Assembly: GCA_027924645.1 (NCBI GenBank) | Contig: BSBN01001359.1 | Span: 11,264,001-11,328,000 of the forward strand | DNA length: 64,000 nucleotides | Source: Cunninghamia lanceolata | Taxonomy: Eukaryota > Streptophyta > Pinopsida > Cupressales > Cupressaceae | Direction: 5' to 3' | In this document: positions 12,270 through 23,111 of the stretch, piece after piece | How positions within the stretch are numbered: position 1 is the stretch's first letter | How the letters are laid out: every line of letters begins with the position of its first letter | Program-made: the position numbers and the translations under genes | Notes under the pieces: generated by a model | Seen by the model: the letters and a program-made list of their open reading frames with translations, nothing else | What the model was told of the DNA's origin: nothing | The model's database searches: none

Positions 12270-13003
12270 GTTCACTTTGCTGCAACTAAAGAGTCATTAT
12301 CCAAACATTTCGGTCATTATGGTGAAGTTATCAAGGTTATAATACAAACAGATGCTACAGCCAGCCAACCCAAAGGGTAGATGCTGATTCTATCAAATTA
12401 ATTAATTCAATGCTATGTATAAGTTATTTTTTCTGAATTATCCTCATTTGACAGTGCAAAGAACTGAAAAAGCTAATGTAATTGTAATCTAACTACTGTA
12501 AATAACATGTCAGCCTATATTGAATTTGCTAGAAAAGAAATGGCCAAAATGGCTTTGACCTTGAACGAGACATCATTCATGTCCCGAATGCTGAAGGTAG
12601 GTTTCTCAAGGTTTTGAAGATTGTTGGTGTGCTTATTCTTGTAGATTTATATGGCCAACTTTATAATTCGTGTTCATTTGTTGTTTATGCACATGTTATG
12701 CAAAAAACTGCTTTGAATTCAAATGGTGAACCTCCTGTCATTGCTCAACCTCCATTACATTGTCCTTTTCCATTTCTTACTAGGCCTTCAGCAAGAGCTA
12801 TGTATGGAAGGAGCTTTCTAGGTACATATAGAAGAGCAAGCTATATGTCAAGGCCTTTCAGTAGTACTCACAGTTTCCAATGGAGAAGAGATAAAGCAAG
12901 TGGTACTTCTAAAATTTTAGGAGGTTCTGCTAGTAAGTGTCCAGTAACATCAAGCTCTGTGCTTGCAAGTGATGGAATTCCTGCTGGTCCAAGCTCTATA
13001 TAG
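12270..13003 (+). pseudogene. RRM protein (PABN-like C-terminal exons), decayed
   Basis: Three exon-like blocks in order. 12270-12376 encodes the first half of an RNA-recognition motif (VHFAATKESLSKHF...TDATASQPKG) and follows an intron-like TTTTAG. 12510-12596 encodes the RNP1 side (SAYIEFARKEMAKMAL...SRMLK) and ends at a good GTAGGT donor. A third block, from about 12690 to the stop at 13001-13003, gives an Arg/Ser/Tyr-rich tail with SFQWRRD. The arrangement resembles plant RRM proteins related to poly(A)-binding protein PABN/At3g12640. The acceptor before 12510 lacks AG and the N-terminal exons are missing, so it is probably a broken duplicate. A candidate AATAAA lies at about 13178. It could still be a working gene if another acceptor is used. 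Confidence 0.7.
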
Positions 13004-13224
13004 TCACCGAGGCCTCTTACCTATATTATTTCTATCTTTTGGTGCATTGTAACTCAGAAAATCACTTTCTTGCTCATTCTTTGAGCTATGTATAGTAACC
13101 ATGAAGGGTTTTTTAGCAAAGAGAAAGTATTGTAACTTATTTTTAGATCTATATGTTGTTTGTAAGCATTTTTTATCAATAAAACAAGTTGTTTTTACCT
13201 TCTTAAAGTTGTTTCATTGTGCAA

Positions 13225-13790
13225 GCTTTAAAATATACTACTAAATATACTAATGACTAAATGCAAGCTTCAAAATGAGTAAATATACTACTAATTAACA
13301 TTAATTAATAATTAAATTGACTAAATATACTACCGATTGACAAAAATTAGTGAACAGTGAATAAATATGACTAAATATATGACAAGTGTTAAATCAGTGA
13401 ATAAAAATGACTAAATATACTACCAAATTGATGAAAATGATGATTAAAATTAATGATTAAATACACTACCAATGGACAGAAATTAGTGAATAAAAATGCC
13501 TAAATAAGTGACCAGTTAACAACAATCAATGACTAAATATATAGTGAAAAAAAATGACTAAATAAGTGACCAGATTATAGCAATCAATGACTAAATATAC
13601 TACCAAATTGATCAATCAAAACAACCAATAAATGACTAAAAATGGTTTAGTCATCAATTTGGTCATGTTATAAATGACTGGCAATAAACTACTAATGGTC
13701 ACGTGACCATGTTTGGTCATTTATAAGTAGTTTTTAGTAGTTTTTTTAGTAATATATTGTTTTTTTGTACTAGTGGTAGTAAACTAAATC
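13225..13790. repeat. AT-rich degenerate repeat of GACTAAATATACTACC
   Basis: The phrase GACTAAATATACTACC and shorter forms of it return many times with irregular spacing between 13225 and 13640. The right end (13640-13790) has inverted copies of TGGTCATTTATAA-like words around GGTCACGTGACC, which could fold into a foldback or MITE-like structure. Confidence 0.7.
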
Positions 13791-14580
13791 ATCAAAAGTA
13801 CATCACCTTAGGTGATATACAAGAATGGTCCTAAGGGTGTTGCAAAAATATAGAAAATGATTAAGACAAGTACAATAAGTTTGAAGTATGTGTATGATAT
13901 TCCTAGGTAGTTAAGGGAGTATAAGCTGAAATACAAAACTAAGGTAAGCATATCAATCATGGGTAGGGAAGGAAGGAGGTTTGGTTTTGGAGAGTACCCC
14001 AAAAAAGCCAAAGGAAGAGGTAGAAAATATTCAAAAATCAAGAGTTACAAGGGGGGGCAAGGAAAGAAAGAATAGTGATACCTAATTAAGTGGAGGAATA
14101 GAAATTTGATAAGGATACTTCTCAATTAAGGCCCCCTAGATTTGAGGTGTAGTTTAAACTCAATGAAGCTTCAAAGCACCTTGTGATCAAGGAGTGCACA
14201 TTCTTTCTAACCCTTTTTATCTAAAGCAAGAGCATCTTGGGGAATTGAGTAACTGACATCAACCAAACACAAATTTCTTTATTTTCTTGTTGTTTGTTAG
14301 CTCTAAATAACTTTCAAATGTCAAATGGCTTTCCTTTTCAAATTGGTGCTCTAATTCTGTGGAGGAGTCCACTTGCAACATTTGTTGTTATTGGAATGAA
14401 GAGTTTGTATGAGTTAATCTTAGAGGGAGTTGCAAGTTGCATGTTCCACCCTTGTTTGCATGCTTGGATCCCCAATTAGTGTGCTAATATGAAGGAGGAG
14501 TTGAAACTAAGGATAATTTATGTTTGTTTGAGACTTGCATGATCAGTTCCTAGAGTGTAGGAGCCATGTTTGATTTTTAC
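13791..14580. other. Intergenic sequence without a recognised gene
   Basis: Only short unrelated frames are present on both strands. It ends at the target site of the LTR element that follows. Confidence 0.4.
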
Positions 14581-14585
14581 ATATC

Positions 14586-15637
14586 TGATGCAGAGCATCA
14601 TGCCTATTTTTGGACAGAGATAGAGAATCTTCGAAAGTCACAACTTCACTATGCAACCGTGCCCATTCTTGGAAATGTTAAAATCCCAAAGAGAGCATCA
14701 TCTAGCAAAATAAAAATGTTATTAAATGTGGCATATTACATATTAATTGAGCATTATAAAATAACTTGTAATAGCTACTACTTGGCGGTGTGGAAGACCA
14801 AAAGAGGAGTGCATATTTAAGATAATAATAAAAAGAGAGAATCTTCATAAATAAAGAAATGGAGGCACTAATTTGAAAGTGGGGCAGATTCTAATTTCAA
14901 CGTTACTAATATTTTGAAGTATGGTGTAGAAATGTGAAGCCTTTCAACACATTCATGAGGCACATACTTATTATTTGATATATATTTATGTGTGTGCATA
15001 AAAATAACAGTTAGAAGGCCCAACATGGGAAAAGTACAACCTAGGAGAATAAGGGTGGGGCAGCCTATTATATGCAGAAAATGAGGATTCTAACACCTCT
15101 TTTGAGAGGCTAAAAACAACTATTAAAGAAAAGCAAATAGAGGCACCTAAATTTGGAAGATTAATTTTAAGATTTTGTGCAATTTTTAATTTGTAAAACA
15201 ACAAGAGATAGTGGTGCTAGGTTGGGAAGGAATGGAGTGCGTCACATAGAGGTATTTAATAGTAATCTTGTTGCAAATTTTTTTTTTTTTTGGGGGGGGG
15301 GGTCTTCAAAGGAAAATTTACCCATGAGAGGGGTACAAAGATGAATGTGGTTGCTATTGGAAAAATAGAGAAGGGAGATACCTCATGTAGCGAAGATCTA
15401 AGAAGGGAGCTGGAAAAGAGGAAAGAGAGTTTCCTATGAGAGGCCAAAGATGTAATTTTGTTGTAGATGCTTGTAGTCATTTTCTTTTGATGAAATCGAA
15501 TTGAAATAAGTGTGATTTGATGATAAAATTTTGTATAAGTTTTGTGTTGCATTTTATTGTGAAAATGAATTTGTAGATTTGAGAAATTGTGTGTGAGATT
15601 TGAGTTTTGTGCAGCAGTGGGAGTCCCAACTGCTTCA
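14586..15637 (+). repeat. 5' LTR
   Basis: A 1052-bp copy aligned end to end with 17579-18627. It carries a T(12)G(11) run at about 15280-15301 that the 3' copy lacks, a local slippage expansion. Confidence 0.92.
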
Positions 15638-15638
15638 G

Positions 15639-15652
15639 TGGTATCAAAGAGG
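15639..15652 (+). other. Primer-binding site, tRNA-Met type
   Basis: TGGTATCAAAGAGG resembles the common plant site TGGTATCAGAGC, complementary to the 3' end of initiator tRNA-Met, with A in place of G at the eighth base. It lies one base from the LTR end. Confidence 0.8.
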
Positions 15653-15946
15653 TTTGTTCTTGAGTCTGCAGGCAGATCACCGAATGTGAGGTAGCTTGTA
15701 GCAAAACCTATGAGTTGTGGGTTGTGAGTAAGTGCCTCTGAGAGGTGGAGGTAGATATTAGAGTAGTAACTCTTGAGTGTGTGGATAGAACAACCAATTT
15801 GAGGTAATCTGCTTGAGGATCTGAGGGTCGAGTTGTGAAGAGGAAGTCCCTGAGTGTTGAAAATAAAATGAAGGGAATAAATGTGAGACTAAGTCCAGAT
15901 TGTCCAGTTGGAAGAGAGAATTGATTTCTATAGACTTCAGAAGTAA

Positions 15947-17455
15947 ATGATAGGGATAAGAGAATTGGCATGTATAGTTGATGAGATAACAAAAGATACC
16001 TTTGGAATTCTAATTGAAAGAAAGAATAATGCTGGAAAGGAGGAGGAGAAGATTAGAGGAAAGAATAAGATCATTGATAAGAGATATATGGTGCAGAATG
16101 GGATGATGTATCTCAAGAACAAGGTGGCAATACTGACAAGAATGGTTAGAAATAAAACTAGAAGTTTAGAGTTCAAATTAGAGGAACCTGATGAGGAAAG
16201 TGAGAGTTATGTTGAAGAGGAAACAAATTCAAGTATTGCTGATTTGAGTAGTGTAATGGAAGGTGATAGATGTACCATATTTGGTTACAAATTTGAAGAT
16301 GAAGATGTGATTGAAGACATGCCCAAAGAAGTTGAAGGTATACAAGACATGGCAATTTTTTTGACAAGCCAAGAAGATATTCAAGATGTGGGAGCTGAGA
16401 TGATGGACTTTGAGGGTCCTATGTTTGATGAATAATTTGGGGATGATGACGAATATCTCCTACTCAAAGAGGAGATGAGAAAAATAGATATCTTATTTGA
16501 AGGGCAAATGTTAGATGAATGTGATAATAGAATGGAGAAGACATAGATGGGAGAAGATAAGCCCCATGATTATGCTAACATTATTTTGTTTGTAGGTGAT
16601 TCGTTGTGTGTAGGTAAGGAAGATAAAGATGAAGAGGTTATTCATGAGGAAGCTGAAGAAGTTGCAACAGTATGCTTGGATGAAAGTATGGGAGAGGAGG
16701 AGAAAAGTGAAGAAGAGAAATTTGTTACTACATTGTCTGAAGATGGAAGGGTTCCAGAAATGAGCATTGAGGAGATTGTACCAAGTACAAGAGGAGTTGT
16801 GAGTAAAGTTGCAGAAGTTGAGGATGTTGCAATTGAAACAAAGTATGCGGTGATGTATGAGGATCAAGTGTTCGATGAGGAACCTGATGAAGACTAAGAG
16901 TTTATTGAGGAAGAGATTGCAGAGGTAGAGAAGTTGTTTAGAGAAACAATAGAGATAGTAGCATTTAGCATCAAGGAAGAGGATGTTGTGACAGAAGAAG
17001 TCATCGAGGCAAAATCTAATTTTTATGAGTTTTGTAATGTTGAATTTGCAAAAGATTTACATTTTTAAATGAATAAAGAGTTAGAGAAGAAAAAGGATTG
17101 TATAGATGCAGAGTAGGATATAGATGTATACTTGTAGGTAGAGGCTGTAGAGGAAGCTAAATGAGAGATCTGGTGGAGGTGGTCAGTCTATGGTGGGTTT
17201 CATCTCACGAAAGAGGAGAGCAGAAGAGTGAGTAGTTGGAAGAAGAGAAGAGAGAGACATTGGCGAAGGTGGTCAGTACATGGTGGATGTAAATACACAA
17301 GTGAAGAGAAAAGTGGTGAATGGAGTTATGAGAGAAAGATGGGACATGGTGGATACAAGTCCACAAAAAGAAGAGGAAAGAATGAAGTGAAGATTTGTTT
17401 AAGGAGAGTGAAGGTTGTTCTGACAAGATGTTGGAAAAAGAGGAAAAATAGATAG
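15947..17455 (+). pseudogene. Long acidic reading frame of unknown function in LTR element
   Basis: One frame runs from an ATG at 15947 to 17455 and is interrupted by several stops (first at 16433, then near 16544, 16895 and later). The first part is basic and then mixed (ITKDTFGILIERKNNAGKEE). A very Glu/Asp-rich middle follows, then a Lys/Arg-rich end in which a short motif recurs (WRWSVYGG, WRRWSVHGG, MGHGG). No CCHC, protease, RT or integrase signature is present. Its position directly after the primer-binding site is where gag would be. The product is unknown. Overlapping minus-strand frames are shadows. Confidence 0.55.
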
Positions 17456-17578
17456 CATTTTGTGCACATATTTCAGTGATGGAGTTCGCTATAGATTGCT
17501 TGCAGTCTGAAAGGATGGTCCTACCATTCAACTCCACATTTGTGAGTGTATGCTCACAAACTTCTTACCTAGCATGTC

Positions 17579-18627
17579 TGATGCGGAGCATCACACCTAT
17601 TTTTGGATAGAGATAGAGAATCTTTGAAAGTCACAACTCCACTATGCAACCATGCCTATTCTTGGAAACGTTGAAATGCCAAAGAGAGCATCATCTGGTA
17701 AAATAAAAATGTTATTAAATGTGGCATATTACATATTAATTGAGCATTATAAAATAAATTGTAACAGCTAGTACTTGGAGGCGTGGAAGACCAAAAAAGG
17801 AGTGCATATTTAAGATAATAAAAAAAGAGAGAATCTTCATAAATACATAGATGGAGGCACTAATTTGAAAGTGGGGCATATTCTAATTTCAACATTACTT
17901 TAATATTTTGAAGTATGACACATAAATGTGAAGCCTTTCAGCACCTTCATGAGGCACATACAGTTTATTATTTGATATATATTTTTGTGTGTACATAAAA
18001 ATAACAGTTAGAAGGCCCAACATGGGCAAAGTCTAGCCTAGAAGAATAAGGTGGGGCAGCCTATTATATGCAGAAAATGGGGATTCTAATGCCTCTTTTA
18101 AGAGGCTAAAAACAACTGTTAAAGAAAAGTAGATAGATGCACCTAAATTTGGAAGATTGATTTTAAGATTTTGTGCAGATTTAATTTGTAAAACAACAAG
18201 AGATAGTGGTGCAAGGTTGGGAAGGAATGGAATGCCTCACATAGAGGTATTTAATAGTAATCTTGTTGCAGATTTGGAGGGGTCTTTAGAGGAAAATTTA
18301 CCCATGAGAGGGGCACAGAGATGAATGTGGTTGCTTTTGGAAAAAGAGAGAAGGGAGATACCTCATGTAGTGAAGATCTGAAAAGGGAGCTGGAAAAGAG
18401 GAAAGACAGCTTCTTGTGAGAGGCCATGAGAGGCCAAAGATGTAATTTTGTTGCAAAGGCTTGTAGTCATTTTCTTTTGATGAAATCGAATTGAAATAAG
18501 TGTGATTTGATGATAAGATTTTGTATAAGTTTTGTGTTGTATTTTATTGTGAAAATGAATTTGTGGATTTGAGAAATTGTGTGTGAGATTTGAGTTCTGT
18601 GCAATAGTGGGAGTGCCAGTTGCATCA
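17579..18627 (+). repeat. 3' LTR
   Basis: A 1049-bp copy of the 5' LTR with scattered substitutions and small indels. It begins TGATGCGGAGC, ends TTGCATCA and is followed by the ATATC target duplication. Confidence 0.92.
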
Positions 18628-18632
18628 ATATC

Positions 18633-19565
18633 AAAATTGACTACTCATAGAGGATGATGCCATTCAAGACGTGGTTGATGGAGTTCAAATCCTAATTAAT
18701 CTATTGGATTTGGAATTATGTGTAACATTGAGGAAGGAGCTCCTAATTTCTCTCTTGATATTTCTTGGAAAGTTCAACTTGGAGATCTTCTCATTTAGCC
18801 ATAACATTAGAGAAATGCATAAAAGGAGAAGGTTGGGATGGAAGTAAGGTTATCTTCTTCGTTATTTCTTGTAGGTTTAAGGTGGATAAGAGAATTTGAG
18901 GTTCCATACACAAGTTTGAGAAGCTCTTGGGTGAAGAGTGTGTCCAATTTCTAAAGAATATTGCCAATGTTGTGTTGCTATTGAGTAGTGGATTCAATAT
19001 GTTAGTATTTCAGTTTATTGTAATAAGAACTGTAATCTACAATTTATCAGTTTAATAGGGAGAAATGCCACCTAAATTTTCTCATGAAGCCTTGGTGCAA
19101 TATTGTTTACCTACGATAATGAAAACAACATTTTCCTACGCAATGTGCCTATGGATTGTCCCCAAAATTGAACTTGTTTTGAGAGTGAATGTCAAATATC
19201 TATTTGCTATTTAAAATTAGTCAATTAAAAGGTTGTGAGAATGTTTTAAATTTTCCATAAAATAGTAAACACAAATGTGAAAGATACGTAACATTGGTTT
19301 ACAATTTCATCTTGCGAAAGACCCCTATTCGAGAGCTAGTCATGGCAAATTGAACCCTAGGTTTTACACCCTTTGAGTAGGTTTCTTAATTTAGTTTTCA
19401 TTGAAAGATTTAGGACCATTGTTGGCCTTGTAAAAGTGTGTAATGGAGCCTTGCTAGAAGGGAAAGGTTGATGTTCACTTGGCTCCCTAGTTTGACTACA
19501 TCAAATTTGTTCACAAGTCTTAAAAGACTTTTATCCTAGGTGTGCCCCACTAATGTCATCTAAAT
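18633..19565. other. Intergenic sequence without a recognised gene
   Basis: No frame or motif of note. A minus-strand frame at 18791-18997 shows no recognisable family. Confidence 0.4.
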
Positions 19566-20200
19566 CTTAATTATTAAGGGAGGAGAGGGATGCAATTTTT
19601 TTCCTCCAAGGATTATGGCTTCTTTCAACTTATAATTAAGGGAGGAGACGCTGATGCAATTTTTTTCCTCCAAGAATCATGGCTTCTTTCAACTTACAAT
19701 TAAGGTTTGAGGGGTGTTTATTTTACCAAATTCATTTTTTTCCTCCAAGAATTATGGCTTCTTTCAACTTACAATTAAGGTTTGAGGGGTGTTTATTCTA
19801 CCAAATTCATTTTTTTCCTCCAAGAATTATGGCTTCTTTCAACTTATAATTAAGGTTTGAGGGCTGTTTATTCTACCAAATTCATTCAAGGCACAATTTT
19901 ATCTTCATCCCTTAAAAGGATGAAACATTTACACTTAACAAAACCATGGCTTCTTTCAACTTACAATTAAGGTTTGGAGAGTATATATTCTGCCAGATTT
20001 GTCATAGAAACAATTTCAACTTCATCCTTTAAAAAGGTCACGAATTTACAATTAACAAAATTTTAGCTTCTTTTAACTTACAATTAAAGTTTCAAGGGTA
20101 TGTATTCTACCAAATTCATTTACAAGTAAAAAGATTTTAGCTTCTTTCAACTTACAATTAAAGTTTCAAGGGTATTTATTCTACCAAATTGGCTACCAGC
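19566..20200. repeat. Tandem repeat of a ~60-100-bp unit
   Basis: The phrase TGGCTTCTTTCAACTTACAA recurs about seven times, in the fuller form followed by TTAAGGTTTGAGGGGTGTTTATT and CTACCAAATTCA. Unit length varies because different pieces are retained. The array decays towards 20200. No coding content. Confidence 0.85.
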
Positions 20201-20539
20201 ACAATCTTAACCTCGTCCTTAAAAAAAATTAGAAATTTACAGTTTAACAAAACTTAATTTATAACAAACCCTTTAACTTAGAGACATCAAATTTCCACAG
20301 TCCATAATAATCAGATGTAAATGCTTCTGAGATAGATGTAAATGCTTCTGAGATTTTACTGTGTAGTATTTTTTTATCATCAAGAAGCATTTACATCAAA
20401 CCCTTTAACTTCACCAATAAATCAAAAATCTTTATTTGAATAAGAAATACAACCAATAATTATGGACAAACCGTTGATGAAGTTCCAGTAAAATTAAAGA
20501 ACAAATTACAAACTCCCTAAAATCATAAATAACAACCAC

Positions 20540-20545
20540 TTTATT
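20540..20545 (-). terminator. Candidate poly(A) signal of the uclacyanin gene
   Basis: AATAAA on the minus strand, about 90 bases after the stop codon at 20634. Plant poly(A) signals are loose, so this is a candidate only. Confidence 0.5.
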
Positions 20546-20633
20546 ACATAAATAAAAAACTGCTGTCCTGCAAAAGCTATGTCACACAGTCCCTATAAAT
20601 CTGCAACGCACTGTCTCTCTCCTGGCTAATAAC

Positions 20634-21401
20634 TTACAAGACAAATGCAGCCCCCATAACGAAGGCAGCTCCAAAAAAGACCCCAAAGTTCTTGACAGAG
20701 AGAGCAATTGGTGCAGAGCCAGACTTAGAAGAAGTGGTAGAAGGTGTGGTTCCAGTAGGAGTAGAGGGCGTGGTGGTGGTTGGAGGGCTACCGGCTGAAG
20801 GTGTAGTGGTGGGAGTACCGCTAGCGGCTGCCGTCACCGGAATGGCTACCTTCATTCCGCCTGAGCAGTGACCGGGAGTTCCACAAATGAAGTACATGGT
20901 GCCCGCAGTTTTCAACTGTATCGTTGTGCTTCCGCTGGTGTAGGATTGTATGGCATTGCTGGAACTGCAGGCGGAATAGTCCGACTTGCTCACTTCAACC
21001 ACGCTGTGCAACGAGCTGTAAGTGAAAACTGCACAAGAAATGATAAGTAAATTAGCCTCTTTTACTTTTTTTTCTTCTGATGATGGATTATGGAGTGTGA
21101 TCCGAAACGTTGAAAGAAAAACTTACAGACAATCTAATCCTGAAGCACTCATTTACGAGGACAAATAAATTAACCCACAAACAACAGAAAGAATGGATGA
21201 TTGAATTAGGGTAAGTTATGTTTTCTTACGGAGGCTGTCGCCGACATTGAATGTTTTGCCTTGAAGCCAAGTGTTGAAATCGGTGCTTGCATCCCACCCA
21301 CTGGTGTCTCCTACCGTATACTGTGTCGCCTGGCATGGCATAGCCAACAATGCGAGCCCTACAACAATTGACAGAAATGATACTACGCTTGCGGACGCCA
21401 T
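20634..21401 (-). CDS. Uclacyanin-like phytocyanin, GPI-anchored blue copper protein
   Basis: Two exons, 21401-21230 and 21028-20634, with a 201-bp intron (GTAAGA donor, GTGCAG acceptor). Joined they give 188 residues without a stop. Residues 1-25 form a signal peptide ending CQA. A phytocyanin domain (about 26-123) starts with [11 protein letters not shown]. The four copper ligands are present: His65, Cys106, His111 and Met116 ([13 protein letters not shown]). Cys78 and Cys112 fit the structural disulfide. The axial Met marks a uclacyanin or plantacyanin rather than a stellacyanin or an early nodulin-like protein without copper. A Pro/Thr/Ser-rich arabinogalactan-like region (about 124-165) and a hydrophobic C-terminus ([17 protein letters not shown]) predict a GPI anchor, so the protein should sit on the outer plasma membrane or cell wall. 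Its exact redox role is unknown. One intron at this point is usual for phytocyanins. It is the only intact gene in the window. Confidence 0.95.
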
Positions 21402-21515
21402 CCTTGTTTCTGTTAAATTGCAGAAAGAATTATACCTACAATGCTGTAGTGCTGTGAGGCTTGATGTAATGAGGAGGAAGTGGAAGTGTGTGTAGAATTG
21501 GTTGTTGATGTAATG

Positions 21516-21522
21516 ATATATA
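21516..21522 (-). promoter_or_regulatory. TATA box of the uclacyanin gene
   Basis: CTATATATC on the minus strand lies about 115 bases upstream of the ATG at 21401, a normal distance for a plant promoter with a 5' leader of about 80 bases. There is no competing TATA in between. Confidence 0.65.
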
Positions 21523-21529
21523 GGGAGAA

Positions 21530-22321
21530 CGAATGTATTGGTTTGGCTTGGCTTTCAAGCTTCCATCATGACATATTATTTTTAAAGGAATGATAACATG
21601 TTGTAGGTTACTTAACGGCATAGTTTGGAATAAAAATAATTCAGTTTGGTCGCTGCCTCGCTGGATCAATGGCCAGATGTGACTGGTACGAGCGACTTTA
21701 TTTGGCATCATCATCATACCTAAAGCACATGGAGCTTTCTGGAGTTGTTGCAAACTTTATTTTTCATGTGGAAGGATCTTTTTGTGGTTGTTGCTGCTTG
21801 GTTTGGTAAGGTTCAGTGAAAGTAGTTGAACCTCTTATAAATAATGGATAATTTTAATTTTTGTGCCTGCTCCAGTGGCCCCCATCCAAGGTATTATTCA
21901 GGTTGAACAAAGCAGAAATTGTGACTTAAAAAGTATGGACGGTCTATTCCAGCTCCGGACGAGATGTTTATAGCTACAACCAGGTACAGATTCGATAGTT
22001 TTCTGTCACTTGTCAACTGGAGAATTTGCGGGCGGTCAACATTTTGATTTATCTGTTTTTCCAGTGGTTGTAATGTATGTTTCAGTTCAAATTTATCCTT
22101 TACTCACAAGGATTAACAGTGCAAGATAAGAGTAATATTGCTGTGTTAATGAATATGCAAAGATGACATCACATCCTTCAATGGTATGTGCATGCGATAA
22201 ATTACCTCCTTCTAGAAGATCTCGTGTTGTTCATTAAAACTCGTCTCTAATGCACCAATTTAAGCATTTCATGTTTTATTATCCAATGGTTTAACATGTC
22301 ATGTATAGAAATGACTGATGG
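21530..22321. other. Upstream region of uclacyanin gene, no other gene seen
   Basis: No coding feature. The part nearest 21530 is the probable upstream promoter of the minus-strand gene. Confidence 0.45.
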
Positions 22322-22423
22322 TCTTTAATTTATCTAGGCCAAGTAAATGAACATAATCAATTAGTACAATGATGTTCTTTAATTTATCTAGGCTAAGTAA
22401 ATAACCATAATCAATTAGTACAA
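22322..22423. repeat. Tandem duplication, 54-bp period
   Basis: The stretch starting TCTTTAATTTATCTAGGC and ending CAATTAGTACAA occurs twice in a row (22322 and 22376) with two or three differences. Confidence 0.85.
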
Positions 22424-22759
22424 AGTAATTTAGATAAGAGAGTTAATATTGATTGTGGAAAATTATAAAAAAAATAAATTGATTAAATGTGTAGATATTT
22501 AGTTTTAATTTTGATGTAGAAATCTCTTTCCAAATGTTAAAAAAAATATTGTTGACTTGTAACTCTAAGTATGCACTATTTGGGGTCATTTTCGTTGATG
22601 TAGAAGTGATCCCCATAAGTGCAGAACTATCATAATGTGCAAAAGTGATCTTGTAACTTGTCGACTTGATATGGCTAATTCCTACAATCTAAAATGTATT
22701 CACTTTGATCTAATCCAAATCCCAAGTGATCCAAGGGACAAACCTATCTTCAGATATTA

Positions 22760-23030
22760 TGATATTATGAAGTTGCAAAAATAGAATAATGATATTAAGA
22801 TATGATATTATCACACACAATGTACATGAGAGATCTTTTTTATATAGGAAGGTTGGGAGATAGGACTACAAAGGATGATGACAAGTCTCTTAATCCTATG
22901 ACATGTGATAACTAGAGGATAATATCACATGTATACCAGAAACTTTAAGAAAGTTTCCTAGAGCCCTAAGTCAACTTAACATGTGTGAATAGGTCATAGT
23001 ATCCTAGTTAACTACAAATTGTCTACCATT
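22760..23030 (-). repeat. LTR-like remnant left of the LINE
   Basis: The stretch containing CACACAATGTACATGA, TATATAGGAAG, GACAAGTCTCTTAATCCTATGAC and GTGTGAATAGGTCATAG follows the same order as the LTR at 39268-39620 (CACACAATATACATGA, TATATAGGCC, GACAAGTGTCTTAATCATATGAC, GTGTGAATAAGACATAA), with much divergence. It is either the far part of the LTR continued at 36571-36670, or an older relative. No outer boundary is visible. Confidence 0.6.
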
Positions 23031-23111
23031 TCTGAAGCTCTACAACTTCCCCGCCAATTTTTTAATTTGATTTTGAGCAGGAATGGCTAATGATAGTCCG
23101 GGGGGGGGGGG

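Larger units (their letters stand above)
14581..18632 (+). mobile_element. Non-autonomous LTR retrotransposon, TSD ATATC
   Basis: Two direct LTRs (14586-15637 and 17579-18627) both begin TGATGC and end CA. ATATC lies immediately outside each end (14581-14585 and 18628-18632), a 5-bp target duplication. A primer-binding site (TGGTATCAAAG) sits one base after the 5' LTR, so transcription runs on the plus strand. The 1.94-kb internal region has one decayed reading frame and no protease, reverse transcriptase, integrase or zinc knuckle. A clear polypurine tract before the 3' LTR is not visible. Such an element would need enzymes from another retrotransposon. Confidence 0.92.

Noticed and set aside
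15256..16176. Several minus-strand frames over the 5' LTR and internal region
   Set aside because: They are antisense shadows of LTR sequence or of the acidic plus-strand frame.
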